64,000 nt of DNA from Chamaecrista fasciculata (taxonomy: Eukaryota; Streptophyta; Magnoliopsida; Fabales; Fabaceae), in NCBI GenBank assembly GCA_003254925.1, contig QANZ01056490.1, forward strand, positions 1 through 64,000. Direction: 5' to 3'. The stretch's first letter is position 1. Every line of letters starts with the position of its first letter. The position numbers and the translations under genes are program-made. Below the pieces are notes generated by a model, which worked only from the letters and a program-made list of their open reading frames with translations, did not search any database and was not told the origin of the DNA. Positions 12,801 to 24,665 of this stretch are shown here, piece after piece.

Positions 12801-15800
12801 TAATATATATTGTATTCCCTTTATTTGTCTGTGTGATTTTTTGATAGAGGGGGGATCGAATTGAACAAAGTGTTTCAAGGATGATGACTATAATTGATCT
12901 TGCTCGAAATATTCGTGAGCGTCATAACAGGCCTCTCAAAACACCACTGAGGTACTTTGGTTTTCATAGTTACTCAGATGTGTCCATATATCATTTCACC
13001 TTCTCCCCTACAAAAACAAATTAAGAAAGTCTTGGTTTTATGTTAGAACTCTAATCATATTCCTGGCTAATATAGGGAGATGGTGATAGTCCATCCTGAT
13101 GCAGATTTTCTTGATGACATAGCTGGAAAGCTAAGAGAGGTATGTGGTTTGGGATTATAGATTTGAGATTGTTAATTGATCTGATAGTGGTTCAGGTTTC
13201 CTTCCACTCTTCCTGGCCTCCTCTAACAACTCTAGTATATTTTCATTTAGACATTGATATCTCCATACCGAAGAAATACCACATATTGATCTAATCATTA
13301 GTCTCAAACTCTGATGCAAGAATTGCATCAACCTTGTTACTCCTTCAACTTCAGATCCTGTAATAATGATGCCATCCGCACACCATAAAGACTTTTGCCT
13401 TCTGCTGAAGTTTTGTCTAATAACATGTGTTTAGTTTGCCCTTTTCCCCGTCTTCAAACTATTCTGGCTACTATAGATAATTAAGAATGCCTATAATGTT
13501 CACTCAATGAATTTTCTTTCTGATATGTATACTTCTATACATGTTGCAGTATGTGCTGGAGGAGCTCAATGTACGGTCACTTGTTCCATGTAATGACACT
13601 TTGAAGTATGCCTCTTTACGGGCAGAACCGGATTTTAGGTAAGCATTTCTTTTTGCTTCCTTCCAAGCCAATTGTTTTAACTCAGTAACTTTCTTTGTCA
13701 ATAATAGTCAATATCTTTTTTTTTTCTTTTATTTTACAGTGTATTAGGTAAGAGACTAGGAAAATCTATGGGTGCTGTTGCCAAAGAAATCAAAGCATTG
13801 TCCCAGAAAGATATTTTGGCTTTTGAGAATGCTGGAGAAGTCATCATTGCAAATCACTGTTTGAAGCTGACTGATATTAAGGTGCCAATATTGTAGAGCT
13901 GATTATGATACCCTTATTCCATTTATTGGGCATTTGAATTGGCATACTTCGTATGTTTGAATGCCTCCCTCAGAAGCCTGATTAAATTTAATATAGGAGT
14001 AGTATTGGAACCTAGGATGTCTGTCTGTTAAATCATTTATATGTAAGTTTTCTTTCTCTCATAATGATGTGAATTTTTATTAAGAACCTTAATAGTCTTG
14101 CTTTATATGCAGAACAAACTGCCCGATATGATTGTCTCTTTGAACATTATTATGGTCAAAATAATGTGGTTTGAAAAAATAATTGGTTGGTCTATTAAAT
14201 GAGGGAATATTTTTTTGTTCATGTTGACTATGGCTTCAAGTATCTGATCTTGAATAATTTCTACTGGGGCATATTATTTAGTTGTCTATCTTTATAATTC
14301 GTTATCAAATGTAGTTGATTCTTGAACTTGTTTCTTATACCCTTTCTTTTTATTCAGATTCTCCGTGATTTTAAACGTCCTGATGGTATGACAGAGAAGG
14401 AGATTGATGCAGCCGGGGATGGTGAGAATCTTTTTTCATGTTTATTTTTTTGGTGTTGTGTGATAGAACCCCAAGCAAGATAAATAAAAATAAACCACAA
14501 GTGCATAATCTGAACACTTGGAAATTAAACAAGTAATTAAGGATCTTAATACTTGGGGAAAAAAAAAACCAATTTCAGATATAATTCTCTAATTCTTATC
14601 ACAACAATGCAGTGGGTATTTATATAATACCTCTGCTACCTAAAAACTCCTAAAATTAAGGAAACGTTAAGCTATAATGGAACTGACCACACTACCTACA
14701 ACATAGCCTAGAGGGCTGATCCCACTACTTCCTAATTAACAAAATAGAAATAATAAATAAGAAACATGAGATCTAACTAGCATATCCTAGCTGAGAAATG
14801 GTAATGATAGTGGGTGAAGCTTATTCTTTAGGCCTTCCAGCATAAATAAGAACAGGCTTGGTTGTGGGGCCCGTATCATTGTTTTTTTTTTTTGGGGGGG
14901 GGGGGGGGGGGNGATGATATATCCTTAACCAACATCTCTTTCTTTCTTTTAGGTGATGTTTTAGTAATATTGGACTTGCGTCCTGATGATTCACTGTTTG
15001 AGGCTGGTGCTGCACGTGAGGTAAATTGCATATCATGGAAGTAACATCTAGTCTATATTATTCTTCATACAACTGCCTTCAAGTCATTTCTCTTGATGCG
15101 TGTATTTGCACATCTGTGTCTTCAGCAAATCTTTAGTCTATTGGTACTTTATGCTTATAGGATATCGATGGACCTGGGGTGGTTAAAGCTTTTAATTCTG
15201 ATAAAAGAGGAGAAATAGGGAAAGAGGGTACTTTTGGGCCTAACAAAAGTGGGCCAGCTTCAGTGGAGCCTAAGTTTTATCATAGGAGAAAGGAGAGAGG
15301 GCTGAATGGTACTGGAGAGAGAGAGAGAAGAATGGCCTAACGGTTTCTGACACAGTAGTGGAGGCAAGGGAAGGGACTGTGTAGTGCGTCTGCCTTTTAT
15401 ATGGGAAGGGGGACTGTTTTGAGAATTAGGCAGATTTTTAGTGGGAATTTTGGGGAGAGACTGGCCTCTCGAAAGTCCAGAATTATCTTACTGCTTTCTA
15501 GTGTGTTCTTGTTATTATTTTAGGTGTGTTGTTGCTTGAGGATTGTCTAGTTCATTATCTGTGTGTTGCAAGGGCTGTATCTTGTCTGTGATATATTGAA
15601 TATAGCCTACAGTTTGAGTGTTTATTGTTTATCATAGCCTCACATCTATCTTAGTTCCTATCAGATATATACTAAAAACATGAGTTAGATGGTACTCTGT
15701 CAGACATTCAATACAATTAATAGCCTTCCCTTGACCTGAATAATATGCTAAAACTTCTGAAAGGATTAATCCTAACTAGATTTGAGTTTGTTAGAATAGA

Positions 15801-18800
15801 ATTAGTTTATCTTTCTTATTTAGCTCGATCATATATTCCCTCATTGGTTATGTCTCAAGCTTTAAACCTTTACCAATATATGTAACACAAATCTCTCTTT
15901 ATCAAGACTTTCCAAAATTTTTCTATTTCTTTTATCTTTTACATGATACTATTGCTTTGGGGATGATAGGACCCTGTGATTTAATTATGTATTATAAACG
16001 GAAATGGTGCTTGGATATACCCAAAGCACTGATACAATGAAGATAGAAAATAAGAACACCAAGATGACATTTGAGAGGCCAGTTATCTCCGGCAAAACCC
16101 TACTATTTTCCTACCTAAAACATAACACTCACTACCCCAAATACTTCTTAACAGCAGCCATGCACATACCTCAACCATACAGAGACAGTTCTGCCCTGTC
16201 ACAATTCCTATTTTGTCATTCCTGCTGTCTAAGCACTAAGGTCATCAGCCCTTGAGCCCACTTGAGGCTGCTCTTTCCCTTTCTTGGCCCTTCTTTTATA
16301 ATTGTGCACTATTGGGGGCCCATCAGGGGATAAAAAAGAGTAGGCCTTAAATAACATACAGTTTTTATGGTGGTGGGATATCAATCTAGTGATTACTGAT
16401 TAGTGCTACTCATGCTAGTCCACAGATTTGTTCTTTGATAATTTAATCTCACTGCTCGGTCGTTCATGTTTTTTAGAAGTGTGGATTTGTGCTTGTTTAA
16501 TTCAAAATAATTGGTGGTTTATGTTAGAGGTTTTACTACTGAGAGACAAGTTTTGATGAGATGCACCTTCCTGTCTGTTGTGTCTTCATTTTCAAGGCTT
16601 AGGCATTCCATTTTTTCTTCCCCTAGTATACTAATAGTATACCTTATGTGAAGCGTTTCCTTCATTAGATTCTTTTATGTGATTGTTTTTCCATGACTTT
16701 CCACTTCCATGCCATTACGCTCTTAAATTAGAATAAACCTAGTAATTCATTGTTGGTGAAATTGGTCCCTGCAGATTGTTAACAGAATTCAGAAGTTACG
16801 GAAGAAAGTTGCTCTTGAACCAACTGACATTGTGGAGGTTTACTTTGAATCTCTAGATGAAGATAAATCAGTTTCTCAAAGAGTTTTGCACTCACAGGTA
16901 TATATATGGAGTCGCACTGAGATACTATACATTTTCGTGTGGTACTGCTTCTGTTTCATGGTAATAGGCTAGATGATTCTTTGAGAAGAAAGATTAGACT
17001 TAGTTTGACATTTTGAAAGCTACCTGTCATGTATTTCCAGTCATAACATAACAAATTAACTGTACATTGGAACTCAAAATAATGATGGTGATTGGGACCA
17101 GAAATTTAATCCCAGGCTAGATTCCTAACTCTCCTGTGTTTAACTGGGTTGCATAACTAATATCAAGATTCAATGAGATCCCTTTAAAAAAGAAAAACTC
17201 AAGAATGCATATTTCCCTCAATTGAAGGTCAAAATCAAAAAGTGTAAGGGAAAGATTTAAAGATTTAGGTAAGTTTTTCTTTTTTTTAAAAAAAATAAAA
17301 AATTAATATTTCCTCCCCAAGGAGCTTCCAAAAACCCTATATTAAACATGACAAATTTTAAATGCAGAAGTGCAGAATAAGTTGTAAACTCTGAAGTTTT
17401 ACTGGAGTGCTGACTTTACCATAAAGAAAAATATTGCATCGATACAGTTTGTGTGGATGGGCCATAATGGGTAAAGCTTATATACGGCCTAATGAAATGG
17501 TAAAGGACAAAATTATATGTAATGTTGTGACATTTAAGACTCATGTTTACTTCCTTGACATACAATAACAAGAGTTTTTAATAGGAAATTGAACAATTAT
17601 TAGATTTCAAAACTTATAATATCGCAATGTCAGTTTTATGAATGAATTTCTTTATGTACATATAAAAAGGAAAAAGTTTAAATATCATACCTGTTAGTTA
17701 ACAGCAGAAGAAATTGAATGAGGTGTTAGAGATCTAAATTGCAGAGAGACAAATGGCATGTTGGGAAGCCCCACGGAATAAAGTGAAAGCTGAGAAAAAA
17801 AAAACTAAACGAAGAGACTATTGGTTGTCTCTTCTCATATGTAAATCCTTTAGAAGAGACTTTCTGGTCTTATTTACTTATTCATTCTAAACGAATTACT
17901 ATTGGTTCTCCTAGTTGACATAGGACTTCTCATGACTGTTGCTTGCCTACATTTCATTAAATTAAACCAAGAGACTTTCTGGTCTTATTTACTTATTCAT
18001 TCTAAACGATTTACTATTGGTTCTCCTAGTTGACATAGGACTTCTCATTATTGTTGCTTGCCTACATTTCATTAAATTGTTTGAATGAATTTTGTGATAT
18101 TGGCGAATTCTAAAACCAAAAGTAAGAGAAGGTTGTTTTAACCTTTAAAGAGGGGCATTTTGAAGTTTCTAGTGGTCCTGCTGTATAAATCTCATTTTTA
18201 TATTTGTAAATATCATCTCTTTTTCAACTTTAACATTTTGTGGCTACCGTATTGCATTCTTCCCTTTCGACACTTTGTGGTTTTCAGTTGTTACCATTTT
18301 ATGGGACATCCAACTTTTGTTATTTAACTATGTTGTGTATGGTAATAGCATTGAATTTACTAGGTACAACTTGTTGCCTGGCATATACGTTCAATATATC
18401 ATGTGATCATTTTTGCTAAGTATGTGGTGTGGTTTATATTTGCCATTGCAGGAGTCCTATATCAGAGATGCTATTGGTTCTCCTTTACTTCTTAATTCTA
18501 TGATGCCCCAGCATGCTGTAAGTTGCTTAATTACAATTTACGATGTTTAATTTAATCAGCTTTTGTTAACATCAATTTTTGACGTGCTATTGGCACTTTC
18601 CCAATTTGTTTCAATCTTGAGATCCCCCCCCCCCCTCTCTTTCCCAAAAAAGAAAAAGAAGAATATGGTCCTTCCGTTTTCTGATCAGTCTTGCTTCAAT
18701 TTCTGATCGTAATATTTATAATGCCAATTTTCATAATAAATGTCATGCCTTTAATCAACAAAATGGCGTTCAAGCAGCAATTTGCAAATGATCCAACTTA

Positions 18801-21131
18801 AGCAGGCAAAATACATTTTTTCCTTGGTTAAAAATATCCCAAGTTTGTCTTAATATGTCGATCCCCTATAAAAGAGAACGTTGAAATAACAAAGAAGGCA
18901 AAGGCACCACTGCTGATAAATTTGCAGCGATGTACAAATCAGTAAGATAGTAGGAAAAGTAAAACAAGTTCACTGTGTATGTTCAAGGTATTCCGTTTTA
19001 AAATTCTCGGTGCAACCTGCAGGTGGTTCTCGGTGAAGAGAAGTTCCATGGCATTTCCAGCATGTCATTTGGCATCACTTTGGCTAGACCTGCCCTGATG
19101 TTTAATTCAAAAGCCATTCTTTCATTATTTGCAGGTTTGTTATCACTTTCTCTCTCACCACTGCCACTTTTCTGTCTTTCCTCGTTCACACTTTGTTGCT
19201 GACCAACTGTTCTTATACTAATCAATTGTTACAGGTGAAGCAAAATTCGGACATAATTTGCAAACTTACCTTCTGTCTAGAGATTATTCAAATTTGAAGT
19301 CAGAATTCCAAGACGGAAATGGAAAGGTTTGATCGAGTTTTAGGCCTGTCTCTTTTTTCAAAAGGAAAAATTACATTTTACTCCCAGAATTATGACCTTT
19401 GTTGCAAATTTTAGTATATTACATTATTAGTACATGAATTTTAAAATGCAAAGAAAATATTAGAAAAGTAGAAATTAGGGCTATAATGGTTATCTGCATT
19501 TTCATCTCTGCACATGCCTATTGGTAAAGATTCTGGGAAGTTAGCCTCTAGCAGTTCATTTTAATTGGGATTTTATTGCTTTCATTTGAGGAAACTACCT
19601 ATATCTCTCCTAAATTATAACATGATTACAACATGGGTATAAGAGTGTATAAACATAAACTTTTAGTCCTCTAAACTATCATTAAAAGTGAAAATATGTT
19701 AGCTCATTTAAATGTTCAAAAATCATGTGACTGTCATGTAGTACCTTGGGCAAGGGAGGGATGGATTAGAGATTAAGGATGGGAATGGGAGGAAGGGAGA
19801 GAGAATTGGAATTTCTTCCCCTTGTTTGGAAAGTTGAAAATTGGAAAATACCATGAGGTATTAGATTTTAATCCTTTATTCTCCTCCCCTTCCATAAATT
19901 TCAAATACTCTAGATTGGGATATTTTAGAGGAGTTGCTTCTCAAACAAGGGGGAGAATAAAAAGAGATTAATCTCCCATTCCCTTTCCTTCCCTCCCCTT
20001 CCAATCGCTCCCCCTCCCCCTTCTGTCTCTTATTTTTTTTCTTTTGTCCTAGGGCTTAGAGCTTAGTGTATGTTTGGCAATCAAGAAGAGAAAGGAGGGA
20101 CATGGGAGGTTGAGTCCTTGTAGTCCTTCCTCTTGTTTGGATCATCCAAAATACTCCAAGAATTTGTGAAGAGGGGAGGATAATGGAAGATAGAAAAGCA
20201 ATCTCATTATCTCACCTCTAATTTTTGACTTTCCTAACAAGGAGATGACATCTCAAACCTTTTTCTCTTCCCGTCTCTTTTTCTCCTTAATCCCCAATCT
20301 AAATATATTTGTGAGGTTTGTTTGGCAATTAGAAGGAGAAGGAAGGGAGAGAGATTGGAGGGGAAGGGAAGGGAGGGCAAGGGCAAGTTAACCTTTCATA
20401 TCTCCTCCCCTTATTTGGTTGTTGATACTTCCTCTAAAATATCGCAATTTGAAGTATATTGAATTTATGAAAGAGAAGGATAATGAAGGATTAATACTTA
20501 ATTGTCCATTATATTCCCTCGGTTTCTTAACTTCCCAAACAAAGGGAAGAGATTTTAATTCCCTCCCCCTCTTCCCCTTCCCCTTCTTAATACCCAATCC
20601 AAACATACCCTTTAGGCTTGTTTGGCTGTTAGGAGAGGAAGGAAAGAGAAGGTTAAGCCCCCAATTCCCTTCTCTTTGTTTGGGAAACATCTCCAAAATA
20701 CCCATATTTGGAGTTTTTGGAATTTATGAAGGATGAGAATAGGGAATTAAAAAATAATTTCTCATTGTCTTCCCCTCCAATTTTCAAGTTCCCAAACAAA
20801 GAGAAGAGATCTCAATTCTCTCCTCCTCCCTCCTCTTCTCCTTAATCCCAATCCAAACTTACCCTAAATTTAACTAACATATAGTCTAGATCACATACTT
20901 TACATTAGTTACAATAATGTTACAGCTTAAGCTAGTGTAGTCTCCAATTTTTGTAATAGGACATTGGTTTGAGGTAGCTGTAGTTTTTTCAACCAAAAAG
21001 CCCTCACGTGTATCTCTTGGTTGCAGAAAAAGGTGGACTTGATTGAAAATCAACCTGCTGTAGAAGTGGTTCTTGGTGAGCATGTCTTTTTCACAGTGGG
21101 GGACTTCTACCAATCTGCAAAAACCCACTAA
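1209..21131 (+). CDS. Isoleucyl-tRNA synthetase, cytosolic type (3' part, 22 exons)
   Basis: Charges tRNA-Ile with isoleucine in the cytosol. Exons: 1209-1319, 2831-2928, 4753-4831, 6019-6177, 8063-8152, 8327-8460, 9266-9425, 9615-9698, 9842-10054, 10878-11003, 11303-11443, 12848-12951, 13076-13139, 13550-13638, 13740-13881, 14358-14421, 14953-15020, 16775-16897, 18452-18517, 19023-19134, 19235-19326, 21027-21131 (TAA). All phases join, giving 2424 nt (807 residues plus stop). In order they encode the end of the CP1 editing domain, the [13 protein letters not shown] segment (6019 exon), the [10 protein letters not shown] segment (8327 exon), KMSKS (9363-9377), the helical anticodon-binding domain, and the eukaryote-type C-terminal extension. 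The HIGH motif and N-terminus lie outside the window. All introns are GT-AG. Introns without a separate entry show only AT-rich non-coding sequence. The match to plant cytosolic IleRS is from remembered family sequence. Confidence 0.95.
3440..3710. mobile_element. LTR-like fragment in an IleRS intron
   Basis: The stretch contains 'gagagagtctagcctcttg' followed by T-rich text with 'tctgtgtgt'. A second stretch at about 15290-15620 in another intron of the same gene has a similar order of words ('agagactggcctctcg', then 'tctgtgtgttgc'). Two dispersed copies suggest a shared transposable element, perhaps a solo LTR or truncated element. No ends or target duplication were found. Confidence 0.3.
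3831..3864. repeat. (GA)n microsatellite
   Basis: About 17 uninterrupted AG units in the intron before the 4753 exon, next to a short CA run. Likely polymorphic in length. Confidence 0.9.
6400..7430. repeat. Three degenerate tandem copies of a roughly 300-bp unit in an IleRS intron
   Basis: The same order of words repeats three times: a block with 'tctactcaatatgggac' or 'ccactcgatgtgggat', then 'cccaagtctc'-like text, then 'ccattgatgagacccaagtgacc' or 'ttgatagagatcaagtgac', then 'ggggaaaaccaa'-like text leading to 'aagtactctac'. Clear restarts occur near 6780, 7060 and 7370. The copies have diverged by substitutions and small indels. There is no coding potential. It may be a decayed transposable element array. 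Confidence 0.6.
14881..14912. repeat. Poly-T/poly-G run with ambiguous base
   Basis: A run of T followed by about 18 G and an N at 14912, 41 bases before the exon at 14953. The homopolymer and the N mark a place where the assembly is probably unreliable. The exon itself is unaffected. Confidence 0.85.
15290..15620. mobile_element. LTR-like fragment, second copy, in an IleRS intron
   Basis: Resembles the stretch at 3440-3710 in word order ('gagagactggcctctcg', then T-rich text with 'tctgtgtgttgc'). Proposed as another decayed copy of the same element. Ends not located. Confidence 0.3.
17855..18078. repeat. Recent direct tandem duplication, period 115 bp
   Basis: Copy 1 starts at 17855 and copy 2 at 17970. 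Both contain 'agagactttctggtc' through 'catttcattaaatt' in the same order, with only a few differences (for example 'catgactgttgc' against 'cattattgttgc'). It lies in the intron between the 16775 and 18452 exons and does not touch coding sequence. Confidence 0.9.
19735..20870. mobile_element. Array of four related MITE-like units in the last IleRS intron
   Basis: Four consecutive units, about 19735-20050, 20060-20310, 20315-20612 and 20613-20870. Each opens with purine-rich text (two to three open with 'gtttggcaatta' or 'gtttggctgtta', then 'ggaagggagag'), passes through 'cttgtttgg' and 'aaatactc' or 'aaatacc', and ends in pyrimidine-rich text such as 'ccttaatcccaatccaaac'. The start and end of each unit are roughly inverted complements, so each can fold back on itself. 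Open frames across the third and fourth units on both strands (about 20388-20736) result from this composition and are not genes. Confidence 0.65.
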
Positions 21132-22140
21132 TTTGGAATTTGAAGATTTGGATCTTTCAGACTCTATCAGTTGATGTGCTTTTTTGTTCAGATTATCAAG
21201 TTATCAACACACAGAATGTACACAGGCCTGCCCCACCCTAATGTCTGGGAAGTTTATTATTATTTTTTTTACATCAATTTGTTGTATACAGGACCTTACT
21301 TTTTATTGGAAAACCTTCATGTAACACTAGGTAATACAAATATTTTGCAAGCCAATTCGCCTGATTAAATTCTCTTTTTCTTGTCATCCGCTAAACAATG
21401 TGAGCCAAGGCATTACCATATTTAATAGTGTTAACTTATCACAGGATCGTTCATCTTATCAGTCGTTGAAGATGTCACTGATAATGGTGTTAATTAATAC
21501 TTAATGGATTTCTTTTCTTGGATTAAAATGTGTTGTATAGAGGAAAGAAAACATAAAATTTGTACTTTTAATGGAATAATAAGAATTATTCGTACACTTA
21601 TATAGAGAAAAAAATTTGTTTCCATGTTTTGTACATTTATAAATGACTAATTGACTATTATTATATTGGCTATTAACAATTTATCATTGTTGTTTGTTGG
21701 GATAGTGTAAGGAGGTAAGAATCATTGGTATATATATACATATATTATATATGCAGATAAATATATAAAGTATTAGTTAAAATATTACCTCAACCATTAT
21801 TGTAGACATTTCAGAAACTATGAAAGTAGGTAAATGTTTTTCTTTAAATTATATTTCTTGTGTTTCTTTCTTATTTTCTTGCAAATCACTCTGAATTTGA
21901 GAATAACCCTTTAAATTATCACTATATTCCATCCTCATACACGTCAGGAAGTTTAATCTGCATACCTGTGAATTTGGAGAGATTTAAAATTTTTTTTTTT
22001 TTAATACAAGATTTATTTATTTTATAAATATTCTTGTATCTATAACTACTAAAAAAATTATAAATAAAAATGAATTATAAGTATTAATTTTTTTATATAT
22101 AAAAATAAATATTTATTATTATTGGTGAGTATAGATATGG
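21132..22140. other. IleRS 3' flank and AT-rich intergenic DNA
   Basis: The first few hundred bases presumably hold the IleRS 3'UTR, but no poly(A) site could be fixed with confidence. The rest is AT-rich with short TATA runs near 21730-21760. No gene was recognised. Confidence 0.5.
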
Positions 22141-22712
22141 TACGTGTAAGGAACCACTATATGTATTTTATTAGAGTTTGAATTGTAATTTTTGTTTTGA
22201 TGCAATCATTACATGTCATAGATTCTCATCATCACCCCCTTCTCCTATATTCCCATCTTGCATGCATTATATTTCTCTTCCCACCGCATAAGTAAGGCAT
22301 GTTGTGTATCTAGTGCTATGTTGTATGTTGTGTTTTGAGAGATTTTAGAGAGTAAGGCTTGAGTCTTGAGAGTGCTTTGTGAGTTTGAGCTTTGTATTTG
22401 AGTATGTTGTAAGAACTATGTTTATATTTTTTTCTTCATCAAATTAAAGCAAGTTTGTTGTACATCTTCTTTCAATTAAATTTCTTCTTTATAAAGTTTA
22501 GAATTTTAACATGATTGCTAGATATACTATACTAGGAGATATAAGATTTTCTAAAATGCATATTAATTTTTATTTTTGATGATTTAAATATCCTAGTATA
22601 AGCACTTTTGATAACGATCTTTGTTATATTAATTTAAACATCGCCACTAGACAATTATATCTCATGTCTCGAGTCTAGTTTCTAATCCCCTTCTCTTCTC
22701 CGTGTCACGCTC

Positions 22713-22724
22713 TGGTATCAGAGC
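22713..22724 (+). other. tRNA-Met-type primer binding site
   Basis: The sequence 'tggtatcagagc' is the usual minus-strand primer site of plant pararetroviruses and many copia elements. It follows 'cgtgtcacgctc', where an LTR or terminal repeat could end. Confidence 0.75.
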
Positions 22725-23197
22725 CCAATTTTTTCTTTATCTGGTGGTAGTAAGGTTAAATTACCTTAGAGAAATTAAGGTGTCTTTACCGTTGGTCAGC
22801 CTTGTTACTCGTTGGTCAGCCCGAGTTCACCATGTTTGAGAAGGCTTAAGGGTGGCCCCGATAGAACCCCATAATTTTGATAAGGTTATTATTATTTTAC
22901 TATGGCTAGATTAATTACAAAATTAGGTTCTCTTGGTAGAGAAGTGATTGTTTGCCCTCTACTTCTTCCTCTCTTAGTATAGACAATGTTCAAAATCAAG
23001 ATGTAGTAAATAACTTTGAGTTAGTAATTAGAGAAGCTGAAAATAGGTTAGTAAATTGGACTCTACCTCATATACCTTCTAAAGAGGTGTACTGAAGTCT
23101 ACTTTTAATTTTCTGTCTAGAGATGTATGTAGAACTGTTGAGACTACCCATTCTACGGGTAAAGTGCAAGAAAATGTGTATTTGTTGAATGAAGATT

Positions 23198-23957
23198 TAA
23201 TTAATGAACACAGCTGAAAAATTTAATTTTTTGCATATTGATTTGATTCAAGTTGTTGTAAAACCTTTGCATAGACTTGGTATAAGTCATCATATACTTC
23301 TTGTTTTATGTGACACTAGTGCTTTAAATTTTAAGGATTCAGTTATTTCTATTTAAGAATCTAATTTGTGTGATGACCCTGTTTATTTTAATTGTATCCA
23401 AATTTTATGATTGGTTTTCGCCTAAAGCTGCAAAATCTTTGGTTTTATATGTAAAAACAAAAGAAGGAATTTTTCGCGAAGATGTTGAACATTTGGCTAT
23501 TATTTACAGAATTCATTATAAAAGTTTCTTATATCGGTTCAAATATTGGCATTAAGAAGGTTTCACCTAAAAATGAGACTATTATTTTAGAAGCTAATTT
23601 ACAAAGAACTGTTGTTAGCACACCAAAACCTTTAAATCATGAGGGAAAGTTAGCCGATTTACAAGAAAGCTGGAAAATAGAAGGAATATGTTCCCCTCCC
23701 AGACTAGAAAGTTGAGATTTTGCAGCTCTAGGCCTTCCTAAACCAATCATAAAATTAGGATAACAATTAAAATAAATAGGACCATCACACAAATTAGATT
23801 CTAAAATAGAAATTACTGAATCCTTAAAACACTAATGTCACATAAAATAAGAAGTATAGGATGATTTATACCAAGTCTATGCAAAGGTTTTACAGCAACT
23901 TAAATCAAACCAATATGCGAAAAATTAAAATTTTCAGCTCTATATTCATTAAAAACC
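23198..23957. repeat. Large inverted repeat with arms of about 245 bp
   Basis: The left arm (about 23198-23447) and right arm (about 23714-23957) are inverted complements with scattered mismatches and small indels. For example, 'aaaacctttgcatagactt' in the left arm pairs with 'aagtctatgcaaaggtttt' in the right. The spacer of about 266 bp continues the left arm's movement-protein-like sequence. A transcript across it would fold into a long hairpin. Confidence 0.85.
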
Positions 23958-24339
23958 ACATGCGAATACTATTTTTTTACTGACAAAAACCCGTTCTCAA
24001 AACAGGAAAAAAAAATTGTATGAAGAAATAATTACTATTTGTCTATTACATTTTTGTTCATACAAGCAATTTCATCCTTTATATTTTATTTAAATTTATT
24101 TCATAATTTAATTTAATATTATATTATATGAATTTTTTGAAAAAAATAATTATCATGTTTTAACATCTTGATAAATTTTATTGTCAAGATGTAGATAGGA
24201 TATTTTGTAAAATGAAATAAAAGGTGGACTCAATGTTTTTAAGTATTAATTTAATTTTTAGGGATTGAAATGTCAATTTTCTATAAGTAAAAGGGAATTA
24301 TATTAGGATAACAAAAGTTGTCGTTCAGACTCTTAATCA

Positions 24340-24665
24340 ATGAAGCATGGACACTTCATTTTAAAGGCGTGTCGCCGTGTCAGACACGTGTCAGTGTTCG
24401 ACACCCGTACGACACCCACACGACACATATTTTATAAAATCAATTTTTGGTGACTTTAACATGATAACCAATATAAAATAATAATACATATGACATATAT
24501 TATGAATAAATATAATAATTTTTAAACTTTTCATTAAAATTTTTATGAAAATTTAATTATTTATATATATAAATATATGACGTGTCGTGTCACATAATTT
24601 TGAGAGTTTGGCATGTCGTTGTGTCCGTGTCAGTGTCGTGTCCCGTGTCTGTGTCCATGCTTCAT
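24340..24665. mobile_element. MITE with GAAGCATGGACAC ends (family C)
   Basis: Starts with 'tgaagcatggacac' and ends with 'gtgtccatgcttca', so the termini are inverted repeats. Each subterminal region is rich in 'cgtgtc' or 'gacacg' words. The interior is AT-rich and non-coding. A right-half fragment of the same family lies at about 28508-28605. Confidence 0.75.

Larger units (their letters stand above)
22300..23957 (+). mobile_element. Degraded caulimovirid-like endogenous pararetrovirus fragment
   Basis: A 12-base match to the plant initiator tRNA-Met primer site lies at 22713-22724. It is followed by a non-coding leader, a short ATG-started open stretch from about 22902, and then from about 23225 a stretch whose frames resemble the 30K-type movement protein of plant pararetroviruses. 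The clearest parts are near 23482-23660 ('IIYRIHYK' and 'PKNETIILEANL' in neighbouring frames). Several stops and frameshifts break it, and nothing resembling capsid or reverse transcriptase follows. From 23714 the sequence turns into an inverted copy of its own earlier part. A copia-type element would share the primer site, so the call rests on the movement-protein resemblance. Inactive and incomplete. Confidence 0.5.

Noticed and set aside
20388-20736. Two 105-codon open frames on opposite strands
   Set aside because: They lie in the purine/pyrimidine-biased MITE-like array in an IleRS intron and match no family.
22713-22724. Primer site taken as proof of a copia retrotransposon
   Set aside because: The same site serves plant pararetroviruses, and the following sequence resembles a movement protein, not gag.
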